Below are positions 1 through 6,996 of a stretch of DNA of 15,077 bases, in pieces. A program made the position numbers and the translations under genes. The stretch is taken from contig DJUV01000300.1 in the NCBI GenBank assembly GCA_002440625.1, positions 1-15,077 of the forward strand, given 5' to 3'. The DNA is from Rhodobacteraceae bacterium UBA6273. Its GTDB lineage: Bacteria > Pseudomonadota > Alphaproteobacteria > Rhodobacterales > Rhodobacteraceae. Under the pieces are notes generated by a model. The model ran no database searches. It saw only the letters and a list, made by a program, of their open reading frames with translations, and had not been told where the DNA came from. Positions within the stretch are counted from its first letter, which is position 1. Every line of letters begins with the position of its first letter.

Positions 1-62
1 GGCTTCGGCCAGGTCTTGCCGACCCGGATCTTGGAATTCTTCGGAAGCGAAAACTGAACCAT
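1..62 (-). CDS. sdhB: Succinate dehydrogenase iron-sulfur subunit, N-terminus only
   Basis: The reverse strand starts with ATG at 62 and reads MVQFSLPKNSKIRVGKTWPK before leaving the window. This is the characteristic N-terminal leader of alphaproteobacterial SdhB, which carries the three Fe-S clusters of complex II and passes electrons from the SdhA flavin to ubiquinone. None of the cluster-binding cysteines are visible because only about 20 of roughly 260 residues are present. The upstream methyltransferase gene ends only 9 bp before this start. A GAGGGACGG ribosome binding site overlaps its TGA stop, so sdhB is probably translated as the last gene of the sdhC-D-A operon. The identification rests on the short leader plus operon position. 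Confidence 0.85.
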   Translation of the reverse strand, partial: MVQFSLPKNSKIRVGKTWPK

Positions 63-71
63 GTCCGTCCC

Positions 72-890
72 TCAGGCTTTGGCTTTGCGCAGGGTTTCGA
101 TGAAGCGGCTGCTGCTGTGGACATCGAAGGCCGCAAAGTAGCGGTCCGTCCCGAAATCCTGCAGCCGGATGTCGCGCATCTCTGCGACGAAGCGATCATA
201 AAGGCCCGAAAGGACCGTATTGGCCGGGTCGAGGCCCTCGATCACGACGAGGCCGCTGCGCCAGGCATCAAGCACCGTGACCTTGAGGTCGGGGCGATGC
301 TGCAAGAGCCACCAGACCACCTTCCAGACGTCGCCGGTCCAGGGCTTGCCGGTGGCGATCACCGCGTCGTCGCGGGTTTCGGCGGCATGGGTGAACGGCA
401 GGCAGTCGTGAAGCGCGACAGCGGAGCCGGCCGTGGCAACCCGCTCGTAGTTGATGAAGTCGCGCATCAGGAACTCGCTGAGGTGCATGCCGTCGAGAAA
501 ACCGAATTGCGGACGGACGCCCTCACGCTCCAGAAAGCCCGAGGCGAAGGCGTCATCGCTGGTCAGCGACAGGAAATGCGCGCGCTTTCCCGGAAGCAGC
601 GGTGGCGACTGGCGATGGAAATCCGGATCAATCGCCACGTAGTTGCCAAGCGCGAGCGCAAGGCTCCTGCCCTCCCGCGTGCCGACTTCCAGATACCAGT
701 CGGGCCGCAGGATGCGGTGAAGCTCGGCCAATACGTCGAGATAATGCGGCCCGTCGTTGACCCGAAACTCTCCGGTGACGGGCGGAATCTCCGGCTCGGA
801 GCCGCCATTGGCGAGGCGCCCGAGGGAGGTGACCTTGCCGATCGGTTTGCGGGCCGTCGTTTTGCCGCGAAGCTTGCTGATCAGGGACAT
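72..890 (-). CDS. Class I SAM-dependent methyltransferase-like protein inserted in the sdh operon
   Basis: This 272-residue protein has a Rossmann-type methyltransferase core. Motif I is WYLEVGTREG at residues 65-74, followed by an acidic residue after strand beta-2 (GNYVAIDPD, D88). FLDGMH at 131-136 and LHDC at 160-163 follow, then WTGDVWK at 184-190. These fit the SAM-binding family in which the substrate is usually a sugar or another small hydroxylated molecule; the actual substrate cannot be told. There is no signal peptide or membrane segment, so it should be cytosolic. It sits between the secreted-protein gene and sdhB, in the same direction, with AAAGGCGG upstream of its ATG. Its sequence is strikingly similar to the C-terminal domain of the fusion protein at 8955-10850 (see findings). 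Nothing in it suggests a role in succinate dehydrogenase, so it looks like a passenger gene using the operon's transcription. Confidence 0.8.
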   Translation of the reverse strand: MSLISKLRGKTTARKPIGKVTSLGRLANGGSEPEIPPVTGEFRVNDGPHYLDVLAELHRILRPDWYLEVGTREGRSLALALGNYVAIDPDFHRQSPPLLPGKRAHFLSLTSDDAFASGFLEREGVRPQFGFLDGMHLSEFLMRDFINYERVATAGSAVALHDCLPFTHAAETRDDAVIATGKPWTGDVWKVVWWLLQHRPDLKVTVLDAWRSGLVVIEGLDPANTVLSGLYDRFVAEMRDIRLQDFGTDRYFAAFDVHSSSRFIETLRKAKA

Positions 891-939
891 GGGCGAACCG
901 CCTTTCTACGCCGCGCGGGACGGGGGATCATGCCACACA

Positions 940-1539
940 TCAGTCGGGTTCCAGCGATGAGCGGATGGTCGAGCCATCCTGAAGAAACTGCAGCGCCCTT
1001 TGCTGCTGGGCCAGCGTCAGCGAATACCAGAGGTCTTCGTCACCCGGCATCATCGGATAGCCCGAGGGCAGGTTCATCAGGCCGCGCGGCGCCTTCTTGC
1101 GTTTCTTGGTCGGTTTGGTCTGCACCTCACCCGCGTAGCTGGTGCCGCCTTCCATGACCGCGCCGTGATAGCCCGCACCGCCCGAAAGCACCGAGGCGCC
1201 GCGCTGCTTCTTGGTATAGTACGGCGTCGATGCGGCTGATTGCGTGGCAACCCCCTTCGGCGCGGCGCTGCTTTCGGCGACGGGGCGCATCATCCCCGCG
1301 CTTTGGCCGCCAGCGGCTTTGGAGCGGATGCAGGCGTTGACCTGATCAGCCTCTGCCTGGGTGCCCCCCTCAAGCGGCTTTACCACCGGAGCGGTCTCGC
1401 CCGCGGCATAGCCGTAGCCGCCCTTCGCCCCGACCTCCCTCAGACATTGCCTCGCGTAGTCGGTCTTGGCGACCGCGGGTCCGGCGAACGGGGTCATCAG
1501 CATCACCGCAAGGGCGGTCATTCCAGCTAGCCGGCGCAT
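940..1539 (-). CDS. Secreted/periplasmic protein of unknown function between sdhA and sdhB
   Basis: This 199-residue protein has a clear signal peptide: two arginines, a hydrophobic stretch at about residues 8-19, and probable cleavage after AVA at residue 24. The mature part has two cysteines (C32, C70) that could form a disulfide. A long low-complexity Gly/Ala/Ser middle and a basic run (TKKRKKAPRG, about 144-153) follow. The compact C-terminal block WYSLTLAQQQRALQFLQDGS is at about 171-190. Its ATG overlaps the sdhA stop as TGATG, so translation is coupled to sdhA. I recognise no catalytic family. The position between sdhA and sdhB recalls a small secreted gene found there in related Rhodobacterales, which hints at a conserved but unknown link to the respiratory chain or envelope. 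Function unassigned. Confidence 0.75.
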   Translation of the reverse strand: MRRLAGMTALAVMLMTPFAGPAVAKTDYARQCLREVGAKGGYGYAAGETAPVVKPLEGGTQAEADQVNACIRSKAAGGQSAGMMRPVAESSAAPKGVATQSAASTPYYTKKQRGASVLSGGAGYHGAVMEGGTSYAGEVQTKPTKKRKKAPRGLMNLPSGYPMMPGDEDLWYSLTLAQQQRALQFLQDGSTIRSSLEPD

Positions 1540-3341
1540 CAGTACACCCTCTTTTTCGGCGCGATCTTCTTCAGGTCGATCCCGCCATTCTCCTCTTTCG
1601 TCAAAGGTTCAAGATGCACCGGCCGGTAGGCGAGGCGAACCTTGTCGCCATCGACCCAGGCGAGCGAATGCTTGCGCCAGGTCTTGTCGTCACGGTCGGG
1701 ATAATCCTCATGCGCATGGGCGCCCCGGCTTTCCTTCCGCGCCTCGGCGGCGACGATGGTGGCGAGCGCGTTTGGCATCAGGTTCGCCAGTTCCAGCGTC
1801 TCCATCAGATCGGAGTTCCAGATCAGCGAGCGGTCGGTGACCTTGAGGTCATCCATCTTCGCGGCGACCTTCTCCATCTTCTTCACGCCCTCGGCCAGCG
1901 TCTTGTCGGTGCGGAAGACGGCTGCATCGGCCTGCATCGTCTTTTGCATCTCAAGCCGGAGGTCGGCGGTCGGGACGGCGCCACTCGCATTCCGGAAGTG
2001 ATCGAAACGGTCAAGCGCCTTGTCGATCCCGGCTTTGTCGACCGGGTGGTTGCGGGCCTTCGGATCGACGATCTCGCCAGCGCGGATCGCGGCGGCCCGG
2101 CCAAAGACCACGAGGTCGATGAGCGAGTTCGACCCCAGACGGTTGGCGCCGTGAACGGAGGCGCAACCCGCCTCGCCCACCGCCATCAGGCCGGGGAAGA
2201 TCCGGTCGGGGTTTTCCGGCGTCGGGTTCAGCACCTCGCCCCAGTAGTTGGTCGGGATGCCGCCCATGTTGTAATGCACCGTCGGCAGGATCGGGATCGG
2301 CTCCTTGGTCAGATCGACACCGGCAAAGATGCGCGCCGATTCCGAAATGCCGGGAAGGCGTTCATGCAGCGTCTCCGGCGGAATGTGGCTGAGGTTCAGG
2401 TGCATGTGGTCCTTGTGCTCACCCACGCCACGGCCTTCGCGGATCTCGATGGTGATGCAGCGCGACACCACGTCGCGCGAGGCCAGATCCTTGTAGGTCG
2501 GCGCGTAGCGTTCCATGAACCGCTCGCCCTCGGAGTTGGTCAGATACCCGCCCTCGCCCCGCGCGCCTTCGGTGATAAGGCAGCCCGAGCCATAGATACC
2601 CGTCGGGTGGAACTGGACGAATTCCATGTCCTGAAGCGGCAGCCCCGCCCGCGCCACCATGCCGCCGCCGTCGCCGGTGCAGGTATGGGCACTTGTCGCG
2701 CTGAAATAGGCGCGGCCATAGCCGCCGGTCGCCAGCACCACCATCTTGGCGTTGAAGACATGGATGGTGCCGTCGTCGAGCTTCCAGCAGACGACGCCGG
2801 TGCAGCGGCCATCGGTGATGAGAAGGTCGAGCGCGAAATACTCGATGTAGAACTCGGCATTGTGCCTGAGCGACTGGCCGTAGAGCGTATGGAGGATCGC
2901 ATGGCCAGTGCGGTCGGCGGCAGCACAGGTGCGCTGCACCGGCGGGCCTTCGCCGAATTCGGTGGTGTGGCCGCCAAAGGGGCGCTGGTAGATCTTGCCC
3001 TCTTCGGTGCGGCTGAAGGGGACGCCGTAATGCTCAAGCTCATAGACCGCCTTCGGCGCCTCGCGCGCGAGGTACTCCATGGCATCGGTATCGCCGAGCC
3101 AGTCCGACCCCTTGACGGTATCGTACATGTGCCACTGCCAATGGTCTGGCCCCATGTTCGACAAGCTCGCCGCGATGCCGCCCTGTGCGGCAACGGTATG
3201 CGACCGCGTCGGGAAGACCTTGGTCACGCAGGCCGTCCGCAGCCCCTGTTCGGCCATGCCGAGCGTTGCGCGCAGGCCCGCGCCGCCCGCGCCGACAACC
3301 ACAACGTCATATTCATGCACTTCGTAGGGATAAGCGGTCAT
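1539..3341 (-). CDS. sdhA: Succinate dehydrogenase flavoprotein subunit
   Basis: This is the catalytic subunit of complex II (TCA cycle; succinate to fumarate, with electrons to SdhB), on the cytoplasmic face of the inner membrane. The 600 residues match the usual SdhA length. Visible motifs are the FAD dinucleotide-binding GAGGAG at 17-22 and SHTVAAQGG at 47-55, whose H48 is the expected covalent FAD attachment site. FHPTG is at 244-248, and TEGARGEGG at 257-265 carries the catalytic arginine R261. HYNMGG is at 356-361 and [10 protein letters not shown] at 398-407. The C-terminus ends in KKRVY, as in alphaproteobacterial SdhA. A GAGGAA ribosome binding site overlaps the sdhD stop codon just upstream. 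The gene is complete, with no anomalies. Confidence 0.98.
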   Translation of the reverse strand: MTAYPYEVHEYDVVVVGAGGAGLRATLGMAEQGLRTACVTKVFPTRSHTVAAQGGIAASLSNMGPDHWQWHMYDTVKGSDWLGDTDAMEYLAREAPKAVYELEHYGVPFSRTEEGKIYQRPFGGHTTEFGEGPPVQRTCAAADRTGHAILHTLYGQSLRHNAEFYIEYFALDLLITDGRCTGVVCWKLDDGTIHVFNAKMVVLATGGYGRAYFSATSAHTCTGDGGGMVARAGLPLQDMEFVQFHPTGIYGSGCLITEGARGEGGYLTNSEGERFMERYAPTYKDLASRDVVSRCITIEIREGRGVGEHKDHMHLNLSHIPPETLHERLPGISESARIFAGVDLTKEPIPILPTVHYNMGGIPTNYWGEVLNPTPENPDRIFPGLMAVGEAGCASVHGANRLGSNSLIDLVVFGRAAAIRAGEIVDPKARNHPVDKAGIDKALDRFDHFRNASGAVPTADLRLEMQKTMQADAAVFRTDKTLAEGVKKMEKVAAKMDDLKVTDRSLIWNSDLMETLELANLMPNALATIVAAEARKESRGAHAHEDYPDRDDKTWRKHSLAWVDGDKVRLAYRPVHLEPLTKEENGGIDLKKIAPKKRVY

Positions 3342-3351
3342 CGGTCGTTCC

Positions 3352-3723
3352 TCAAAGCGCGAGCCGGATCAGGGCGAAAAGCCCGGTCGCCATCACGGCG
3401 TAGGCCAGAAAGATCGTGCCCATGATCAGCACCTTGCGGGTGAAGCCGTGGGCATAATCCTCGATCATCACCTGCGCGCCGTTCTTGAAATGGGTCATGC
3501 CGACAACCAGTGTCAGCCCCGCCACGATCGCCGGGAAAGGCCGCCCGTAATAGGCGACGACCTCTTCATAGGTGCCGCCAACGATCCGGCCGAAGGTGAA
3601 GATAAACAAGGGCACGAGGATCGCCAGCGCGACAGCGCTGATCTGCATGTGCCAGAAATGCTCCGTCCCGGACTTGGCGGAACCAAGGCCGGTGGCGCGT
3701 TTGCGGTCGGTCAGGTAGCGCAT
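3352..3723 (-). CDS. sdhD: Succinate dehydrogenase membrane anchor subunit D
   Basis: This 123-residue integral membrane anchor of complex II has three hydrophobic helices (about 26-46, 62-80 and 97-121). It helps bind haem b and ubiquinone. H78 in the GMTHFKNG segment is the expected haem ligand. D89-Y90 lies 11-12 residues later, the same spacing as His71/Asp82/Tyr83 of E. coli SdhD, where the tyrosine contacts the quinone. The N-terminal [12 protein letters not shown] block (19-30) is typical of alphaproteobacterial SdhD. The start at 3723 is preceded by AAGGGGG, which overlaps the sdhC TAA stop, so the two anchors are tightly coupled. Confidence 0.96.
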   Translation of the reverse strand: MRYLTDRKRATGLGSAKSGTEHFWHMQISAVALAILVPLFIFTFGRIVGGTYEEVVAYYGRPFPAIVAGLTLVVGMTHFKNGAQVMIEDYAHGFTRKVLIMGTIFLAYAVMATGLFALIRLAL

Positions 3724-3733
3724 CGCGGCCCCC

Positions 3734-4123
3734 TTAAAGCACGGTCACGGTGAAGAGGGTCAGGATCACCGACCCGAAGATGCAGCCCCAGCCGAGCTTT
3801 TCCGCTGTCGGAATATCAAGGCCACGGCCACTGTCGAAGTAGAGGTGCCTCAGACCGGCGAGGAAGTGATACCAGACCGCCCAGATCGACCCGAGGAAGA
3901 CGAGCTTGCCAAACCAGGACCGGACCACCGCATCGGCAAAGGCGAAATATTCCGGGCTTGTCGCGGCGGCGAGCAGCCACCAGACGATGAGAAGTGCCGC
4001 GACGATCAGCGCATTGCCGGTGATCCGGGTCAGGATCGAGGTCATCGAGGTGAGCTGCGGGCGGTAGTAGGGCCCGATCATGAAGGGTGACAGCGGGCGC
4101 TTGCCCTGGTTCATATCAGCCAT
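3734..4123 (-). CDS. sdhC: Succinate dehydrogenase cytochrome b556 subunit C
   Basis: This anchor subunit of complex II (129 residues) has three membrane helices (about 37-54, 73-92 and 111-128). The quinone-site segment S29-ILT-R33-ITG corresponds to the Ser27/Arg31 region of E. coli SdhC. H86 in the WYHFLAGLRHLYFD block is the expected haem b ligand. I chose the ATG at 4123 (MADMNQGKRPLSP): AGGGGA lies six bases upstream, and the length then matches the family. The frame stays open to an ATG at 4210, but that extension is unlike SdhC. Another ATG at 4129 directly abuts the ribosome binding site. This is the first gene of the sdh operon; paired GTGATCAC operators lie about 145-170 bp upstream. 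Confidence 0.95.
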   Translation of the reverse strand: MADMNQGKRPLSPFMIGPYYRPQLTSMTSILTRITGNALIVAALLIVWWLLAAATSPEYFAFADAVVRSWFGKLVFLGSIWAVWYHFLAGLRHLYFDSGRGLDIPTAEKLGWGCIFGSVILTLFTVTVL

Positions 4124-4228
4124 GAACATTCCCCTGACTTCCGCGCCGCCGGCCGTGTTGCCGGGCGGGCGCTTCTGGCTTTTCATGCCCCCAATTCGCG
4201 CCCGTGTCACGCCGCGAATGCCACAAAT

Positions 4229-4243
4229 GCGGCGTTCCGCCGC
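4229..4243. other. Short GC-rich inverted repeat in the sdhC leader
   Basis: GCGGCG-TTC-CGCCGC is a perfect 6-bp inverted repeat with a 3-base loop. It lies between the paired palindromes and sdhC, probably inside the 5' untranslated leader. There is no T-run, so it is not a typical intrinsic terminator. It might stabilise the leader or simply reflect high GC. Low certainty of function. Confidence 0.3.
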
Positions 4244-4244
4244 G

Positions 4245-4258
4245 TGTTAGCGAAAAAC
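4245..4258. promoter_or_regulatory. Degenerate LacI-type operator candidate upstream of sdhC
   Basis: Read in the sdhC direction this is GTTTTTCGCTAACA. The right half (CGCTAACA) fits a TGTTA-N-CG-N-TAACA palindrome perfectly, while the left half is degraded: 9 of 12 specified positions match. A better copy of the same pattern lies upstream of mdh (7847-7860). LacI-family proteins bind palindromes with a central CG. In Rhodobacter sphaeroides the LacI-family regulator CceR is known to activate TCA genes, so this is a plausible but weak candidate site. Confidence 0.3.
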
Positions 4259-4266
4259 TTCTCATT

Positions 4267-4297
4267 TGTGATCACGATTTTTTCCGCTGTGATCACG
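4267..4297. promoter_or_regulatory. Tandem GTGATCAC palindromes upstream of sdhC
   Basis: Two perfect 8-bp palindromes GTGATCAC sit at 4268-4275 and 4289-4296, exactly 21 bp apart (two helical turns), separated by 13 bp containing an A/T tract. In the sdhC direction the gene-proximal copy reads CGTGATCACAAAT. The same architecture occurs upstream of sucC at 10865-10895. This looks like a dimeric regulator binding cooperatively on one face of the helix. R. sphaeroides AkgR, a GntR-family direct activator of TCA genes, is a candidate; I cannot confirm its motif from sequence alone. Confidence 0.7.
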
Positions 4298-4346
4298 GTT
4301 TTTGCTGCAACCGCATCCAGGCGACCGGGCGGAAGGCGACTCGCCC

Positions 4347-5375
4347 TCAGACCGGCATCAGCGCCCAGTAGTCGAGGTCAAGCAGCACCTCCGGCAGATA
4401 CTTCCCGTCCTCGCCCTTCAGCGCGAACTCTCCCGCGCCATGCTTGACCGCGACCAGCCTGAGCCGGATGGCGCCGACACCCGGTGCCTTAGTTTCGGCC
4501 TTATCAAGGACCTCCGACCAGGCCCGCACCGTATCGCCGGCAAAGCAGGGATTGGCATGGGCGCCGGCATTCAGCGCGACGATCATCTGCGCATTGGCGA
4601 GCCCGTTGAAGCTGAGCGCGCGGGCGAGCGAGATCACATGACCACCGTAGATCAGCCGCCGCCCGTCCTCGCGGTTCGTCGCGTCGAAATGCACCTTGGC
4701 GGTGTTCTGCCACAGCCGCGTGGCCAGCATATGCTCGGCCTCTTCGACGGTGACACCATCGACATGGTCGATCTTTTCGCCCAAGGCATAGTCGCCCCAT
4801 CGGTGCGGCTCTCCGGCGAGGGTGAAATCGTATTTGGAGAAATCCAACCCTTCCGGCACCACAAAGTCGCCCGCGGTCAGGGATTTCTTCAGTTCCGGAA
4901 CAATTGCCTCTGGCGCAGGCGTGGCGCGGTTCTTCCGCACCATGACCCAGCGGACGTATTCCAGCACCGCCGCGCCCCGCTGGTTCAACCCGCGCGTCCG
5001 CACATAGACGACGCCCGACTTGCCGTTGGAGTTTTCCTTCAGGCCGATCACCTCGGATTCCGAACGGAGCGTATCCCCCGGCCAGACTGGCCTCAGCCAG
5101 CGGCCCTCGGCATAGCCGAGATTGGCGATGGCGTTCAAAGAGATATCCGGCACCGTTTTTCCGAACACCGTATGGAAGGCGATGAGATCATCCATTGGCG
5201 CGGCAGGCAGCCCCGAGGCGCGGGCGAATTCGTCCGAGGAATAAAGCGCGTGTCGGGCCGGATAAAGCGCATGGTAAAGCGCCCGCTCCCCGCCTGAGAC
5301 GGTGCGCGGCACGGCATGGGCGATCACTTCGCCCAGCCGGTAGTCCTCGAAGAAACGGCCCGGATTGGTCTTCAT
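4347..5375 (-). CDS. mch: Mesaconyl-CoA hydratase, MaoC-type double hot-dog
   Basis: This probably interconverts mesaconyl-CoA (2-methylfumaryl-CoA) and erythro-beta-methylmalyl-CoA, a step of the ethylmalonyl-CoA pathway for acetyl-CoA assimilation in the cytosol. The 342 residues match the Rhodobacter Mch size. The N-terminal MKTNPGRFFEDYRLGE and the VSGGERALYHALYPAR region are as I recall for that enzyme. The protein is an internal duplication of two hot-dog folds: WPGDTLRSESEVI (98-110) in the first half is echoed by FAGDTVRAWSEVL (278-290) in the second. I chose the ATG at 5375 because AAGGA precedes it by about five bases; the ATG at 5390 would overlap nnrU and lacks a site. It lies downstream of nnrU and mcl2, consistent with a shared operon. 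An alternative would be another MaoC-family acyl-CoA hydratase. Confidence 0.88.
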   Translation of the reverse strand: MKTNPGRFFEDYRLGEVIAHAVPRTVSGGERALYHALYPARHALYSSDEFARASGLPAAPMDDLIAFHTVFGKTVPDISLNAIANLGYAEGRWLRPVWPGDTLRSESEVIGLKENSNGKSGVVYVRTRGLNQRGAAVLEYVRWVMVRKNRATPAPEAIVPELKKSLTAGDFVVPEGLDFSKYDFTLAGEPHRWGDYALGEKIDHVDGVTVEEAEHMLATRLWQNTAKVHFDATNREDGRRLIYGGHVISLARALSFNGLANAQMIVALNAGAHANPCFAGDTVRAWSEVLDKAETKAPGVGAIRLRLVAVKHGAGEFALKGEDGKYLPEVLLDLDYWALMPV

Positions 5376-5382
5376 TCTGTCC

Positions 5383-5940
5383 TTATCCATAGGTCCCGAG
5401 GAAGGGGCTGTAACCGAGCCAGGTGTGGATGCCCGCGATCACCGCGTAGACGACCAGAGTGATCGCCAGATTGATGGCATCGCCCCTGAGCGGCCCCGGC
5501 GCAGGCCGCGTCCAGCCCTCCCGCGCGTTGATCAGCGCCATCGACACCAGCGCCCAGACCCCGAGCCAGCCGAAGAGCACGATCGAGGCCATGTCGCCGT
5601 TGACCAGAAGGTGCGCGATAGCCCAGACCACGACGCCCGCCAGCATCGGGTGGCGCAGCATCGACTTCACCCGGCCCTTGCTGTGCGGCACGCCGACAAG
5701 GAAGACCGCGATCAGCATCAGAAGGTTGTTCAGATGCCCCATGCCCGGCAGCGGCGTGTAGACCGGGTCGATATCGGCGCGGCGGTAGCCGATCACCATC
5801 AGGATCACGGCGGCGAGCGACAGGACCGTCACCAGCATCTTTCCCGGCCCGGCGCCAAGGGCTGCCCGCGCCCCCGGCGCGACCCGCTTGAAGAGATGCG
5901 ATAAGGTCCAGAGGATCAGGCCCAGGATCAGGATCGGCAT
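5383..5940 (-). CDS. NnrU-family integral membrane protein
   Basis: This 185-residue protein has about five to six hydrophobic segments (roughly 1-12, 35-52, 71-88, 98-114, 118-138 and 155-175). It carries the NnrU hallmark LRHPMLAG (95-102) followed by WAIAHLLVNGD (106-116). NnrU was named from denitrifying Rhodobacter. Plant zeta-carotene isomerase Z-ISO belongs to the same superfamily and uses histidines to hold haem; here H15, H97, H110 and H172 lie near helices. The precise role is unknown, and a link to nitric oxide should not be assumed from the name. GGGAG precedes the start. It sits 39 bp after mcl2, and its TAA stop overlaps the mch ribosome binding site, so the three genes are probably cotranscribed. 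Confidence 0.85.
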   Translation of the reverse strand: MPILILGLILWTLSHLFKRVAPGARAALGAGPGKMLVTVLSLAAVILMVIGYRRADIDPVYTPLPGMGHLNNLLMLIAVFLVGVPHSKGRVKSMLRHPMLAGVVVWAIAHLLVNGDMASIVLFGWLGVWALVSMALINAREGWTRPAPGPLRGDAINLAITLVVYAVIAGIHTWLGYSPFLGTYG

Positions 5941-5979
5941 GTCGGAACTCCCATTCGCGATTTCGCGCGCGATCTTGGC

Positions 5980-6837
5980 TTATTTTGCCAAGGCCGCAAT
6001 AGCTTCCGCGCGGGCGATGGTCCGGCGTGCCGTCGCGACATGCAGGTTTTCGACGATCTTGCCGTCGACGACGGCCACGCCCTGCCCTGCTGCCTCGGCC
6101 TCCTCGAAGGCAGAGATCTGGCGCATCGCAAGGTCGATCTCGGCCCCTGAGGGGGCGAAAGCGGCATTGGCGATCTCAAGCTGGGCCGGATGGATCAGTG
6201 TCTTGCCGTCAAAGCCCATGTCGCGACCCTGCTCGCATTCGGCCCTTAGCCCCACCTCGTCCTTGAAGGCGTTGTAGACGCCGTCGATGATGATCCTTCC
6301 ATGCGCCTTGGCTGCCAGAAGGCAGAGGCCAAGCCCGGCCAACAGAGGCTCGCGGTCGGGGCGGAAGCGGGTGCCCAAGTCCTTGGCAAGGTCATTGGTG
6401 CCCATCACCATGCCCGAAAGGCGCGGATGCGCCGCAATCGACGCGGCGTTCAACATGCCAAGCGGTGTCTCCATCATCGCCCAAAGCGGCTGCTTCGGCG
6501 CCAGCGCGGCCACCTTGTCGAGATCGGCAGCAGACCCGACCTTGGGGATCAGTAGCGCGTCGATCTTCGCCCCGGCGAAGGCCGCGACATCATCCCGGCC
6601 CCATTCCGTATCAAGTCCGTTGACCCGCACGATCCGCGCCCGATTGCCATAGTCGTGGCTTTCCAGAACCCGCGCCAGAAGCGCCCGTGCCGCCGGCTTT
6701 TCCTCGGCCGCCACCGCATCCTCAAGGTCGAAGATGATCGCATCCGCCGGCAGTTCGCGCGCCTTCTCCAGCGCCCGTTCCTTCGAGCCGGGGATGTAGA
6801 GGACAGAGCGGAAAGGGCGCAGGCGGTCATCTGCCAT
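5980..6837 (-). CDS. mcl2: CitE-like CoA ester lyase, probable (3S)-malyl-CoA thioesterase
   Basis: This 285-residue HpcH/HpaI-CitE family protein most resembles Mcl2 of Rhodobacter sphaeroides, which hydrolyses (3S)-malyl-CoA to malate and CoA. Together with malyl-CoA lyase Mcl1, that gives an apparent malate synthase activity. Family features visible are RSVLYIPGS (10-18), FDLEDAV (36-42), RVNG with R71, IPKVGS (97-102), the METP block with metal ligand E123, GTNDL with metal ligand D149, and GFDGKTLIHPAQ (208-219). The length and N-terminus fit Mcl2 better than the longer Mcl1 (about 318 residues). Thioesterase versus lyase activity cannot be proven by motif alone. GAGGAA lies seven bases before the start. 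It heads an mcl2-nnrU-mch unit and lies next to mdh, which would use its product malate. Confidence 0.85.
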   Translation of the reverse strand: MADDRLRPFRSVLYIPGSKERALEKARELPADAIIFDLEDAVAAEEKPAARALLARVLESHDYGNRARIVRVNGLDTEWGRDDVAAFAGAKIDALLIPKVGSAADLDKVAALAPKQPLWAMMETPLGMLNAASIAAHPRLSGMVMGTNDLAKDLGTRFRPDREPLLAGLGLCLLAAKAHGRIIIDGVYNAFKDEVGLRAECEQGRDMGFDGKTLIHPAQLEIANAAFAPSGAEIDLAMRQISAFEEAEAAGQGVAVVDGKIVENLHVATARRTIARAEAIAALAK

Positions 6838-6911
6838 CGGATTTTCCTCGCAAGATTATTTCGCCAGTGACCACATATCCGGCATATTCGGCAAGCCCCA
6901 TTTTTCCGCAA

Positions 6912-6931
6912 CGCAGCGACAAATTGCTGCG
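6912..6931. promoter_or_regulatory. Inverted repeat in the mcl2 upstream region
   Basis: CGCAGC-N8-GCTGCG is a perfect 6-bp-arm inverted repeat with an AT-containing centre (GACAAATT). It lies 75 bp upstream of mcl2 and 65 bp before the small plus-strand ORF, so it is centred in a divergent intergenic region. It could be an operator for the ethylmalonyl-CoA genes, but no regulator can be assigned. Confidence 0.3.
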
Positions 6932-6996
6932 CACGCCACATGCAAGGTTTGTTGAAGCGCTTCCGGCAGGGTCGCCCCGACCTTTGAGGAGGCCCC

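Noticed and set aside
117..1157. 346-codon plus-strand frame opposite the methyltransferase and secreted-protein genes
   Set aside because: The minus-strand genes have ribosome binding sites, domain motifs and coupling to sdhA and sdhB. The plus frame crosses both genes and has no domain.
1614..3425. 603-codon open frame on the plus strand opposite sdhA and sdhD
   Set aside because: It is the antisense shadow of unmistakable sdhA and sdhD genes. Long antisense frames are expected at this GC content, and its protein is Arg/His/Asp-rich with no recognisable motif.
4124..4210. Longer sdhC starting at 4210
   Set aside because: The extra 29 residues do not resemble SdhC, and AGGGGA sits correctly only for the ATG at 4123.
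4267..4297. GTGATCAC sites as CRP or FNR boxes
   Set aside because: CRP sites need TGTGA and TCACA about 6 bp apart, and FNR sites need TTGAT-N4-ATCAA. Here the half-sites overlap in a continuous 8-10 bp palindrome, which fits neither.
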